Assembly (NCBI GenBank): GCA_000402075.1
Contig: ARWO01000004.1
Coordinates: 15,021-79,020, forward strand
Reading direction: 5' to 3'
DNA from: Thaumarchaeota archaeon SCGC AAA007-O23
Lineage (GTDB): Archaea; Thermoproteota; Nitrososphaeria; Nitrososphaerales; Nitrosopumilaceae
DNA: 64,000 nt
The position numbers and the translations under genes were made by a program. Under the pieces are notes generated by a model. That model saw only the letters and a list, made by a program, of their open reading frames with translations. It searched no databases and was not told where the DNA came from. Shown piece after piece: positions 47,156-56,248 of the stretch (positions are counted from its first letter, which is position 1; each line of letters begins with the position of its first letter).

Positions 47156-47266
47156 ATGCTTGATACAAACACAGAATCTATTGGCATGATATTACTAATA
47201 GCATGTCTAGTTGGTGTAATAGCGTCTGTAGTAGGGGTAAGAATGTACATACTTTTCAAGAAATAG
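47156..47266 (+). CDS. 36-residue single-pass membrane peptide
   Basis: ATG at 47156, TAG at 47264. An acidic head (MLDTNTES) is followed by one long hydrophobic helix and a short basic end (FKK). It is adjacent to the 35-residue peptide and was probably translated from the same mRNA. Both look like small subunits or regulators of membrane complexes. Confidence 0.55.
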   Translation: MLDTNTESIGMILLIACLVGVIASVVGVRMYILFKK

Positions 47267-47325
47267 CCTAATATCAAAACCCGCAAACAACTTTAAGGAA
47301 TTACAAATCAAGCAAAATGTAGAAA

Positions 47326-47886
47326 ATGGCAGGAATTGGTACATTTATCATGCTTGGAATAGTTGTAGGTTCCATTTGTATTTCATTGTATTTGTTTTTG
47401 GATTCACGCCTAATTGATATAACTGAAGAACCGGGCGACTCGATAAATGTAAACAATGTGGAATTTATTATAAGCCATATTGGAAACTATGAAAGCCTAG
47501 AAAAAACGAAAGAGTATAAGGAATTAGAAAAAACACAGGTGGTAAAGGGACTAGCAACAAGCGAAATAGCAGAAGGGGTTTTTTTCCAAATTCAAATTAC
47601 CGCACATAATGTTGGTGCTGAAACTGTAAGGTTTACTGGTGGGCAGTTTTACCTATTTGACGTTAACCAAGAAAAATATGAGGCGGTTTTTATTGGATAT
47701 GCTGGTTCGGATATAATAGAAGAGTTGTCAAGGGTAGATCTTTTACCGGGCAGTTCTGTTACTGTTACAACACAATTTGATATTCCGTATGATGAAGAAA
47801 TGAAATACACTGTTGGAATCCTTCCAGACAGATTTGGTCTTCAAGAATCTCAAGAAAGAGGTTTTGTTTGTATAAAAAACTGTTAA
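47326..47886 (+). CDS. membrane-anchored DUF4352-like protein
   Basis: 186 residues. One N-terminal helix (about residues 5-25), then an external beta-sandwich with FQIQITAHNVGAETVRFTGG and FYLFDVNQEKYEAVF, the pattern of DUF4352/telokin-like domains, and a C-terminal CIKNC pair. Such domains bind proteins or ions at the cell surface. It follows two membrane peptides and may form one unit with them. Confidence 0.78.
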   Translation: MAGIGTFIMLGIVVGSICISLYLFLDSRLIDITEEPGDSINVNNVEFIISHIGNYESLEKTKEYKELEKTQVVKGLATSEIAEGVFFQIQITAHNVGAETVRFTGGQFYLFDVNQEKYEAVFIGYAGSDIIEELSRVDLLPGSSVTVTTQFDIPYDEEMKYTVGILPDRFGLQESQERGFVCIKNC

Positions 47887-47907
47887 TGAAATAACTCTTC
47901 TATGGCA

Positions 47908-48195
47908 TTATAATTCAGAAAGCAAACTACCGATAAAAGACCCATACTCATCATCTGAAAATGTAGTTACTTCTATCTGATTCTTAGACCTAGCCAGCGG
48001 AAAGAAGTCTAAATGGTAGCATTCATTGTTAAAATAATATCCGGGGCATGAACAAAAATCCAAATCTGGATCAAACCAATACTCTTTATCCATTCCCACA
48101 ACTGTCCAAACCTTCCTATTACTTGGTTCAAAAAGATGCAGTTTGATACGTTTTTCAGATAGGAGTGAATCTATTTTTTTAAATTGTAAATCCAT
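47908..48195 (-). CDS. SWIM zinc-finger protein
   Basis: 95 residues. The SWIM motif is clear at about residues 50-65: CSCPGYYFNNECYH (CxCx(n)CxH). SWIM domains bind DNA or proteins and occur with SNF2 ATPases and Rad51 paralogue complexes. It is divergent from a phosphoesterase gene, 34 bp away. It is a single-domain form. Confidence 0.85.
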   Translation of the reverse strand: MDLQFKKIDSLLSEKRIKLHLFEPSNRKVWTVVGMDKEYWFDPDLDFCSCPGYYFNNECYHLDFFPLARSKNQIEVTTFSDDEYGSFIGSLLSEL

Positions 48196-48229
48196 AAGAA
48201 TTTAATTAAATCGGATAATTATATTTTTA

Positions 48230-48976
48230 ATGGTTCAAACTAAAATTATTCCCAAATATCCTGCACTCATGATTGAAGGAACTGAAAAAAGTTTAGTTAT
48301 TACGGATTTGCATTTAGGCTTTGAAAGTAATCTATCATTAAATAACGTATTCTTAGGAAAAAACAAAACTGTTGCTGAAATTACCAAGGAAATTGAAAAA
48401 CTCATAAAGAAAACAAAACCTGATTCATTAGTTCTACTCGGTGATATAAAATCCGGAATCAAATCGATAACAAAAACAGAATGGGAGACGGTGCCTATTT
48501 TTTTTGAAAGTATTACTAAATTAATTGACACAATTCTGGTTCCAGGAAATCATGATGCAAATATAGAGAAACTGATCCCAAATGGAATAACACTTGCTAG
48601 TTCAAAGGGAATTATTGTTGATGATGTTCTTTTAACCCATGGGCATACAGTGCCATCAGAAAATTTTTCCCAGGTAAATACAATTGTGATGGGTCATGTT
48701 CACCCTGTTTTTTTCCAGAAAGAGTCACTCATTAATGGTGAACGAGTATGGGTATCAATCAAGTGTAAGAAGCAGAAGATATTTCATTCAAAATCAGGAG
48801 AATTAGAAGTGATAATTTTACCGTCATTTAACAGGTACTTTTACGCAACACAAAAAAAATTCTATAAAAAATCAATTTCTCCCATAATAGAAAAAATGGA
48901 TGTAATACAAGCAAAAATTGTAACACTTGATGGTACAATAATTGGTAATGAACGGTTACTATCTTCTGTGATCTAA
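48230..48976 (+). CDS. calcineurin-like metallophosphoesterase (PdeM/MJ0037-like)
   Basis: 248 residues. The metal-binding set is DLHLGFE (motif I), LLGDIKSG (II), PGNHD (III), THGHT and MGHVHPVF (IV-V). The MJ0037/PdeM group carries this arrangement and in bacteria is associated with ligase and helicase in DNA repair. Its end overlaps the convergent carB by 4 nt. Substrate unproven. Confidence 0.9.
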   Translation: MVQTKIIPKYPALMIEGTEKSLVITDLHLGFESNLSLNNVFLGKNKTVAEITKEIEKLIKKTKPDSLVLLGDIKSGIKSITKTEWETVPIFFESITKLIDTILVPGNHDANIEKLIPNGITLASSKGIIVDDVLLTHGHTVPSENFSQVNTIVMGHVHPVFFQKESLINGERVWVSIKCKKQKIFHSKSGELEVIILPSFNRYFYATQKKFYKKSISPIIEKMDVIQAKIVTLDGTIIGNERLLSSVI

Positions 48977-51900
48977 CTAATGTCTTTATACGGTCCTAAT
49001 GGTTCTTTTGAAGTTTCATTTTTTTGTAACCATTCTAAGGTTTTAACAAATGATTCCGCTAATTCAATAGTTGAAAGAACGGGGATGCCTAACTCTAATG
49101 ACTTTCTTCGTATTTGATATTCATCATAAAGCATTCCCACATATTTTTCCAAAGTTGATGTGCTTGGAACGTTTATAATAAAATCAATTTTTTTCTCATA
49201 TAACAAATCAGCAATATTTGGTTTCCTTTCTGGTTCGCTTATTTTATGAACAACTGTAACCTCCCCAAGTTTTTCCGCAAAAAATTCTGCCGTTGTTTCA
49301 GTTGCCAAAATTTTATAACCTAAATTTTTTAGCAGTGCAGATGTCTGAAGTAATTTTTCCCGATTTTCCACACCGCCTATTGTAACTAATGCTGACCCAG
49401 TTTTTGGGAGATTATAACCTACTGATGTCAATCCTTTTGATAATGCATCATAGAAACTACTTCCAAAACATGCTGCTTCACCTGTTGACTGCATTTCAAC
49501 CCCTAATACAATATCTGCACCTTCAAGCTGCATGAAAGAAAATTGTGGAACCTTTATTCCATGTACACCAGTATTTGCCCACATACTCTGTGGTATGCTG
49601 GAAATCTTTTTGCCCAGAATTGCTTGTGCAGCTAAATTAATCATATTTATCTTAACAAATTTAGAAACAAATGGCATAGAACGTGATGCACGTATATTTA
49701 GTTCTATAACATATGCCTGCTCATTTTTTACTAAAAATTGCAAGTTAAATGGTCCCTTAATGTGGAACTCTCTCGCAATTTTGTTTGTAGAATCAGTAAT
49801 ATTTTCAATGATCTTATTGCTTAATCTCCAAGGCGGTATACACATCATCGCGTCTCCAGAATGAACACCTGCACTGTCTATGTGTTCAACTATTGCACCA
49901 ATTGCTACGTTCTCTCCATCGCAAACTCCATCCACATCAACTTCTAATGCATCAAGCATGAACTTTGTAATTACAACTGGATGATCAGGTGATACTATTG
50001 TTGCTTCATTAACAAATTTTTTAAGTTCAGTTTGTGACCAGACTACTTTCATTGCCGCACCACTAAGTACGTATGACGGTCTTACCAAGACGGGATAGCC
50101 AACTTCCAATGCAAAGTTCTTGGCATCAATAATACTCGTAAATGCCTGCCAAGATGGCTGTCCTATATGGAGCCTATCCAAAACTTGGCTAAACTTTGAG
50201 CGGTTTTCAGCCCTATCCACATCTTCAGCACTTGTTCCAATAAGCGTAATTCCACTGTCAGCTAATTTTGGTGTTAGATTGTTTGCTGTTTGACCACCAA
50301 CAGATGTAACAATTCCATTTGGTCGTTCAAATTCTGATATATCCAAAATACGCTCAAGTGTAAGCTCTTCAAAATAAAGTCTGTTACATATATCATAATC
50401 AGTTGATACAGTTTCAGGGTTACAATTTACCACGACAAGATTTTTTTGCCCACCATCTTGAAGACCCCAAACCATATTCACAGTTCCCCAATCAAATTCT
50501 ACACTGCTACCTATTCGATAAGGTCCAGCGCCAAGAACAATAATCCCACTATCGTTTTTCGTAATTGAGATATCATTTTCTGTTCCGCCATATGTTAGAT
50601 AAAGATAGTTAGTTTCAGCTGGCCATTCCGCTGCTAATGTATCAATCTGTTTAACTGCAGGTATAATACCAAGATCTTTTCTAATTTTTCTTATTTCTAA
50701 TCCCTCTTTCTTAACAGCTCTACCAATCTGATTATCGGAGAATCCAAATTTCTTTGCATCAGATAATAGTTTATGATCTAGTGTTGACGATTTTAGCCTC
50801 CTCTCTACTTCAACAATATTATTAATTTTCTTTAAGAACCACGGATCAATTGCTGATAACTGATAAATTTTTTCAATCGATACGCCCTTATGAAGTGCGG
50901 CTACAACATAGTATAATATATTATCATCAGGTGTTTGAAGACGTTCCTCAATTTGTTCATCATCAAACGATTTACCGTTTTGGCGGTTTAAGACAAGTCC
51001 ATCCTTTCCGATGTCAAGCATCCTAATTGATTTTTGTATAACCTCTTCGAATTTTCTGCCTATTGCCATTACTTCGCCCACAGATTTCATAGTAGGTCCT
51101 AGATTTCTATTAGCAAGTTCAAATTTTGTAAAATCCCATCTTGGATGCTTACATACTATGTAATCCAATGCTGGTTCAAAACATGCAGTAGTCTTTTTCG
51201 TAACAGTGTTAACTAATTCTGGTAATGAATAACCAAGTCCTATCTTTGCAGACATGTATGCTAATGGATACCCAGTAGCCTTACTTGCTAGTGCAGAAGA
51301 ACGTGAAAGTCGAGGATTAATCTCAATAGCCGCATATGTGTCGGAAGACTGGTCTAATGCAAATTGAATATTACATTCTCCTACAATTCCTACATGTTTT
51401 GTTGCTCGTAATGCTGCAGATCTTAACATATGGTATTCATGGTTATCTATTGTTTGGGATGGTGCAACAACTATGTTATCACCAGTATGAACCCTCATAG
51501 AAAGCACATTTTCCATATTACATACTATCACGTTATTTTTTGAGTAATCTTGCATAACTTCATACTCGATTTGCTTCCAATCACCAACATATTCTTCAAT
51601 TAGTATTTGCCCAACAAGGCTTGCCGCTATACCACGACCAGCAATTTCATGCAATTCTATCTCATTAGATGCAACACCACCACCCTTTCCTCCAAGTGTA
51701 TATGCAACTCTAACGATTACAGGATACCCCAAGTCTTTTGCAACTTTTTTTGCTTCGTCAAATGTGTTAACTGTTTTACTTTTTAAAACTGGTACATTGC
51801 ATTTAACCATAGCATCCTTGAACTTCTGCCTATCCTCTGTTGCCACAATTCCTGGAATTTGTGTGCCCAAAACTGAAATGCCATATTTTTTTAAAATCCC

Positions 51901-52236
51901 AGATTCATCTATTTTTATACCACAGTTTAATGCAGTCTGACCACCATAACTTAGCATGATACCGTCTGGTCTTTCTTTTTCAATAATTGATTCTACATAT
52001 TGCGGAGTAATTGGCAAAAGGTATACTTGATCAGCAAACCTAGTATCGGTTTGAATTGTTGCAATATTTGGATTGATTAGAATGCTCTTGAGTCCATCCT
52101 CGTGGATTGCTTTGAGGCATTGACTTCCGGAGTAGTCGAATTGACGGTCGATTTATCGACTTTCGCCCGCTTCTCCGATTTTAATAGCCCCACTACCTAG
52201 AACAAGAATTTTTTCTAACCTCTCATGTTTTACCAG
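48973..52236 (-). CDS. carB: carbamoyl-phosphate synthase large subunit, with a 21-nt interruption near the N-terminus
   Basis: From 52017 to 48973 a 1014-residue frame covers both ATP-grasp halves and the C-terminal MGS-like allosteric domain. The usual N-terminus continues upstream in the same frame: LEKILVLGSGAIKIGEAGE, then FDYSGSQCLKAI and IATIQTDTRFADQVYLLP. A 21-nt insertion (52141-52161) with an in-frame TAA separates GEAGE from FDYSG. Without it the protein is about 1080 residues, the normal length. The upstream start has no ATG, GTG or TTG in frame; CTG at 52236 lies 5 nt after a GGAGGT. The enzyme makes carbamoyl phosphate for arginine and pyrimidines with CarA. Confidence 0.92.
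52141..52161 (-). other. 21-nt insertion with TAA and palindrome in carB
   Basis: On the coding strand the insert reads AGTCGATAAATCGACCGTCA plus a final A. It holds the palindrome GTCGAT-AA-ATCGAC (52147-52160) and a TAA stop at 52153-52155. Excision at any of three equivalent positions restores GEAGE-FDYSG exactly. See findings for intron, bypass and artefact explanations. Confidence 0.85.
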
Positions 52237-53401
52237 CTTTTACCTCCTCCATGATATTCTTCAGCTCATCAAAAATGAATTTACAATCATAAGGTCCTGG
52301 TGATGCCTCCGGATGAAATTGAACAGCAATGCATTTTTTGTTTTGGTGTTTAATACCTTCCACAGTTTTATCATCAACATTAGAAAACCATAAGTCAAAT
52401 TCAGTGTCGCCCAAGGAATCTGGATTTATGCAATAGCCGTGGTTTTGACTAGTAACATAAACTTGATTATTGTCTAGATTTACACATGGTTTGTTTTGTC
52501 CCCTATGTCCATATTTCAGTTTGTATGTTTGAGCACCACCTGCTGCTGCCAAAATTTGTGCACCAAGACAAATTCCTAGTGTTGGAATATTTTTTTGGAT
52601 TAATGATTTAGCGGTAGAAATAGTCTCTGGGCAATTCTCAGGGTCACCTGGGCCATTACTTATCACAACACCTTTTGGTTTATGTTTCAGAATTTCTTCA
52701 ATGCTTGTATTCCACGGAACTTTCACAGTGTTGTATCCTATGTCATGAATATTTCGTATGATAGCATTTTTTGTACCAGTGTCAATGAGAACGATGTTTT
52801 CTGATTCGTTACCAAATTTCTCGACTTTTTTAGTTGAGACTAAATCCACGAATTTTTCATTGTTGTAATTTGGTGCAGATTTTAACTTATTTTTAACATC
52901 ATTTTCGTCTATTTCATTATCAGAAACAGCTAGGGCGCTCATCATGACTCCTGATTCCCTTAGTTTTTTAGTTAATTCTCGAGTATCAATGCCTGAAATT
53001 CCTTGAATTTTTTCCTTGTATAGCCATTCATCAAGGGTCATAGTAAGATTCCAATGACTTGCGGTTAGAGATAGTTCATGAACCACTAGACCACGAGCCT
53101 GAATTTTATCTGATTCAAAAAACTTGGGCAATCCATCCATTTCGAGCGTAGGATCAGGAACTCCATAATTTCCTACCAATGGATAAGTTAGTGTGATAAT
53201 TTGGCCAGAATAAGAGGGATCTGTAAGTGTTTCAGTATACCCAACCATTCCTGTATTAAATACAATTTCGCCAAAAGTTAATCCAGAGTAACCAAATCCC
53301 ATTCCATCAAAAACAGAGCCATCACTTAAGATCAGTTTTCCAAACTTGTTTGCATGTTTGGATTCTTTTATGGTTATTGTGACCCTCGAAAAGTATTCCA
53401 C
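52223..53401 (-). CDS. carA: carbamoyl-phosphate synthase small subunit (glutaminase)
   Basis: 392 residues. N-terminal CPS domain GKLILSDGSVFDGMGFGYSG, then a class I glutamine amidotransferase with the nucleophile in LGICLGAQIL and His/Glu in VQFHPEASPGP. It hydrolyses glutamine and channels ammonia to CarB. The GTG at 53401 may be too early, because a TATA-like CTTAAATTCC lies close by and the conserved part begins about 20 codons later. Its stop overlaps the carB frame. Confidence 0.95.
   Translation of the reverse strand: MEYFSRVTITIKESKHANKFGKLILSDGSVFDGMGFGYSGLTFGEIVFNTGMVGYTETLTDPSYSGQIITLTYPLVGNYGVPDPTLEMDGLPKFFESDKIQARGLVVHELSLTASHWNLTMTLDEWLYKEKIQGISGIDTRELTKKLRESGVMMSALAVSDNEIDENDVKNKLKSAPNYNNEKFVDLVSTKKVEKFGNESENIVLIDTGTKNAIIRNIHDIGYNTVKVPWNTSIEEILKHKPKGVVISNGPGDPENCPETISTAKSLIQKNIPTLGICLGAQILAAAGGAQTYKLKYGHRGQNKPCVNLDNNQVYVTSQNHGYCINPDSLGDTEFDLWFSNVDDKTVEGIKHQNKKCIAVQFHPEASPGPYDCKFIFDELKNIMEEVKAGKT
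52234..52247 (-). promoter_or_regulatory. Shine-Dalgarno site and CTG start candidate for carB
   Basis: GGAGGT (52242-52247) within the end of carA is followed after 5 nt by CTG, which opens the carB frame as VKHERLEKILVLGSG. The only ATG nearby (52225) is out of frame and meets TAG after two further codons. If the carB frame is right, initiation uses CTG or the sequence has a one-base error near 52219-52224. Confidence 0.45.
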
Positions 53402-53459
53402 AAAAGGAATTTAAGTTTTTGTAAAAATGATTGTTATGAAATTTTGGTGAATGTTATGA

Positions 53460-54656
53460 TTATAATGCTTTGTACTGTTCGCTCCATTTGTAATATGCCC
53501 TTATCATATCCATGGAAACGCTAGGTTTTCTTCTTACCATGGTTTCTCTAAAGTCCTTCATTGTTATATCACGCGGTTTGGATGGATTTTCACCCTCTAC
53601 TGGTTCTTTGTATGTAGTTGTGCTAAACATTTCATTCACAACTTTAAGCTGAACAGATTGACAAATATCCTTGATATCGCTTGCGCTATATCCATCAAAA
53701 ATTGATGCTAAAGTGTGAGGACGTACCCTACCGTCTAGTTGTAGTTTGCTTGCGTAAAGTTGGAAAAGTTTTTCTCTGGCTTCAAGTGTTGGTAATGAAA
53801 CGTAGATCCTTTTTTGGAACCTACGCAAAAATGGATGATCAAGACTCCAAGGTTTATTGGTTGCGCCAATTACGTATAACTGCATATCCTTCCCCTTACC
53901 ATTAATTCCATCTATTTCTGTTAGAAATTGATTTCTGCTTCTTACCTCACCGCCAATCTCATTTGTACGTTCACCTAAAAGTGAGTCAAGTTCATCAATG
54001 AATAAAATTACAGGTTTGCCTTCCCTCTCGGCATAACTACGAGCCATTTTAAATAATTTTGAGACATTTTTTTCTGCCTCACCAAGCCATTTACTCATCA
54101 TGGATGAGCCATCTACATTGATAAAATAGCCATCAAGTTCGTTGGCAGTTGCAGCAGCAAGAATTGTTTTACCACAACCAGGTGGACCATATAATAAAAT
54201 TCCTCTTGGCCAACCTAGTGGAAATAAATCTGACCTTTTAGATGGGTAAACTATTGATTCACGTAATGCATTTTTAGCATCATCTACACCCACTACATCA
54301 GCCCATCTAACATCTGGTTTTTCTTTCATTAACATGTCTTCGAAACTATTTTTAGTATTATTTGCAAGAGTTGCTCTCTGCTCCTCTGGGGATGCTGCAG
54401 AATCAACTACTGGTTCAGCATCAGTCAATGATGTGCTCTGTAGTGACTTTATTCTGTTTTGGTATGATTTCATACGTTCTGTATAGATTTTGTTTAGTTG
54501 GCTATCCGGATAAAGGCGCATTAATTTGAGCAGTGTTTCTGTCGCTTTTTGATAATTAGTTATTGCCATCCCACGTGCCCCCTGTGCATCATATTTTATT
54601 GCGCAAGTAGCATATTGACTGGCGGATTTTTCTAGTTCCTGTGGGGCCATATTCAT
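53460..54656 (-). CDS. cdvC: CdvC / Vps4-like AAA ATPase
   Basis: 398 residues. An N-terminal MIT domain (about 1-75, three helices) binds ESCRT-III tails. The AAA module has Walker A GPPGCGKT near residue 155, Walker B ILFIDELDSLLG and an arginine finger in LRRFQKRI. In thaumarchaea and Crenarchaeota CdvC disassembles CdvB/ESCRT-III filaments in cell division. It stands alone here, without cdvB, as is typical of thaumarchaea, where the genes are dispersed. The start could be at codon 3. Confidence 0.93.
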   Translation of the reverse strand: MNMAPQELEKSASQYATCAIKYDAQGARGMAITNYQKATETLLKLMRLYPDSQLNKIYTERMKSYQNRIKSLQSTSLTDAEPVVDSAASPEEQRATLANNTKNSFEDMLMKEKPDVRWADVVGVDDAKNALRESIVYPSKRSDLFPLGWPRGILLYGPPGCGKTILAAATANELDGYFINVDGSSMMSKWLGEAEKNVSKLFKMARSYAEREGKPVILFIDELDSLLGERTNEIGGEVRSRNQFLTEIDGINGKGKDMQLYVIGATNKPWSLDHPFLRRFQKRIYVSLPTLEAREKLFQLYASKLQLDGRVRPHTLASIFDGYSASDIKDICQSVQLKVVNEMFSTTTYKEPVEGENPSKPRDITMKDFRETMVRRKPSVSMDMIRAYYKWSEQYKAL

Positions 54657-54815
54657 CTAAATTACCAGATATCTAGTTTCGATTTAGTAAGGTACTCTCG
54701 ATTGTAAATATCTGTATGAAATCTGGTGAAATTATTTACACTATTCTCTGTTTTTGCCTGAAATTCAATAAAACTGAAGGAAAAATTACGAACTAAATGA
54801 CTCTGGAAGATATAT

Positions 54816-54840
54816 GATAGACAATTTGTTTTTGTCTATC
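54816..54840 (-). terminator. 3' hairpin after the DHH phosphoesterase gene
   Basis: A perfect 9-bp inverted repeat (GATAGACAA / TTGTCTATC) with a 7-nt loop begins 2 nt after the stop codon on the minus strand. There is no T-run, so it may stabilise the mRNA end or form an intrinsic pause rather than terminate alone. Confidence 0.4.
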
Positions 54841-54842
54841 TA

Positions 54843-55886
54843 TTACCAAGACGCGAATTCATTTCGCGCACAAATTTTTTTGATTTTATCTTTTGGAACA
54901 ACGGCCCCACATGCTTTGTCATGCCCACCACCAGAACCACCCAATTCAGAAGAGACGGTAGATACTAATTTTCCTAGATGAGTTTTACATGTTGGTGAAC
55001 CTCTTACAGACACTGCATAAATTCCCTTATCAACACGTTCTTTGTAGGTAATAGCAACATCTTTTCCTGAAAATCCAAGGACAAAGTTAGCAGCACCACT
55101 TGCACCTGAATCAAGAACTTCCATGTGACCTAGATTTTTTGAAATTTTCATTGATGCTTTTACTTTTGATATAATTTCAGCAAGCTTTCCAACTTGAATT
55201 TGTGCAAATTCATATGTGTTTGGAATATCATGTGGAAATTTTGATTCTGATAATTCATCAACTAAATAATAAAGATAATCAATGTCTTGTCTACGTTGAT
55301 GGCCTACTATATTGTATGTTAAAACAGTAGCGCTTATCAAGGCAAACTGTCTATCATAGATTTGCAAAAGTTTTGAAGCTATTGGTCTGTCTTCCATATA
55401 ATCAGTGATTGCACCACATGCTGCAATAAACACAGAATGATCTGGTAATTTTTTCTTAAATGCATCATAAACAAGGACTGATGTACATTCAGATGTATCA
55501 TGAATTAGTTTCACTTTAACTTTTTTAAGTTTAGCAATAATTTTTGAATCTAAATGATGATGATCTATATAGGTTATAGAAATTCGCTTTTTTCTTAACT
55601 CCGTAAGCAATTCAACAAAGGAATCAGTATTTTGTTTGTTTAATCCAAGATCGCATATGAATAATGTTTTTAGTTTTTCATCGTTTCGTAAAGTCTCCAG
55701 TACATCTGTCATTCCAGGATAATCCACAAGTGTTGTATCACCACCAAAAGCTTGTTTAATTAATGCAGCAGAAGAAATTCCATCTGCATCTTCCATATGT
55801 GAGATACAAAGGGTTTTAGTTCTTTTTGATTTTATAGTTTTTGATGAGCTTTTTCGTACACTTGATTTTTTAGATTTGGTTAACAT
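54843..55886 (-). CDS. DHH-family phosphoesterase
   Basis: 347 residues. A basic N-terminal 25 residues precede DHH motifs: HMEDADGIS near residue 30, FICDLGLN, and YIDHHHLDSK near residue 115. A C-terminal DHHA1-like domain ends in GGSGGGHDKACGA. The family includes RecJ-like nucleases and c-di-AMP or nanoRNA phosphodiesterases. The length and DHH/DHHA1 layout fit the archaeal RecJ-like/NrnA group; substrate unproven. Confidence 0.9.
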   Translation of the reverse strand: MLTKSKKSSVRKSSSKTIKSKRTKTLCISHMEDADGISSAALIKQAFGGDTTLVDYPGMTDVLETLRNDEKLKTLFICDLGLNKQNTDSFVELLTELRKKRISITYIDHHHLDSKIIAKLKKVKVKLIHDTSECTSVLVYDAFKKKLPDHSVFIAACGAITDYMEDRPIASKLLQIYDRQFALISATVLTYNIVGHQRRQDIDYLYYLVDELSESKFPHDIPNTYEFAQIQVGKLAEIISKVKASMKISKNLGHMEVLDSGASGAANFVLGFSGKDVAITYKERVDKGIYAVSVRGSPTCKTHLGKLVSTVSSELGGSGGGHDKACGAVVPKDKIKKICARNEFASW

Positions 55887-55932
55887 ATGATCGAACCACT
55901 AGTACCCACATTTAAATTTAGAAATATAATTA

Positions 55933-56130
55933 TTATTTTGAAAAAAGTTTGTTGGTTGTAGCACCCTGCTTTGGTTGCATTTGATCTGAAAGATTACAAA
56001 TATCATAAAACCAAATTCCATCAAGCTGAGTATTAATGTCGGCTTGTTGCAATTTGGCTAATTCTTCTGGGGATGCATTTAGAATACGCTCATCCATTAA
56101 TTGCAATAATTTACGCTCTTCTTGAGACAT
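55933..56130 (-). CDS. small helical protein, 65 residues
   Basis: MSQEERKLLQLMDERILNAS followed by EELAKLQQADINTQ indicates a mostly helical, acidic protein, with a short beta-like middle (LDGIWFYDIC). It is divergent from citrate synthase. No family recognised. Confidence 0.6.
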   Translation of the reverse strand: MSQEERKLLQLMDERILNASPEELAKLQQADINTQLDGIWFYDICNLSDQMQPKQGATTNKLFSK

Positions 56131-56248
56131 AGTAATTTGGTTAAAAATAATCTTATAATTACAAAAGTTGTTGGATTAGACAAAATACTGAATTTTCAAA
56201 ACGTAATTCGAGTTGAAAATTTAAAAGTGCTATTTTCTCAAAGGTGAT

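Noticed and set aside
52017..52019. TTG at 52017 as the true carB start
   Set aside because: It would delete the first 80 residues of a conserved domain, while that domain is encoded just upstream apart from the 21-nt insert.
54660..54800. Possible C/D box guide RNA
   Set aside because: Several CTGA-like pieces occur, but no proper RTGATGA box with correct spacing was found.
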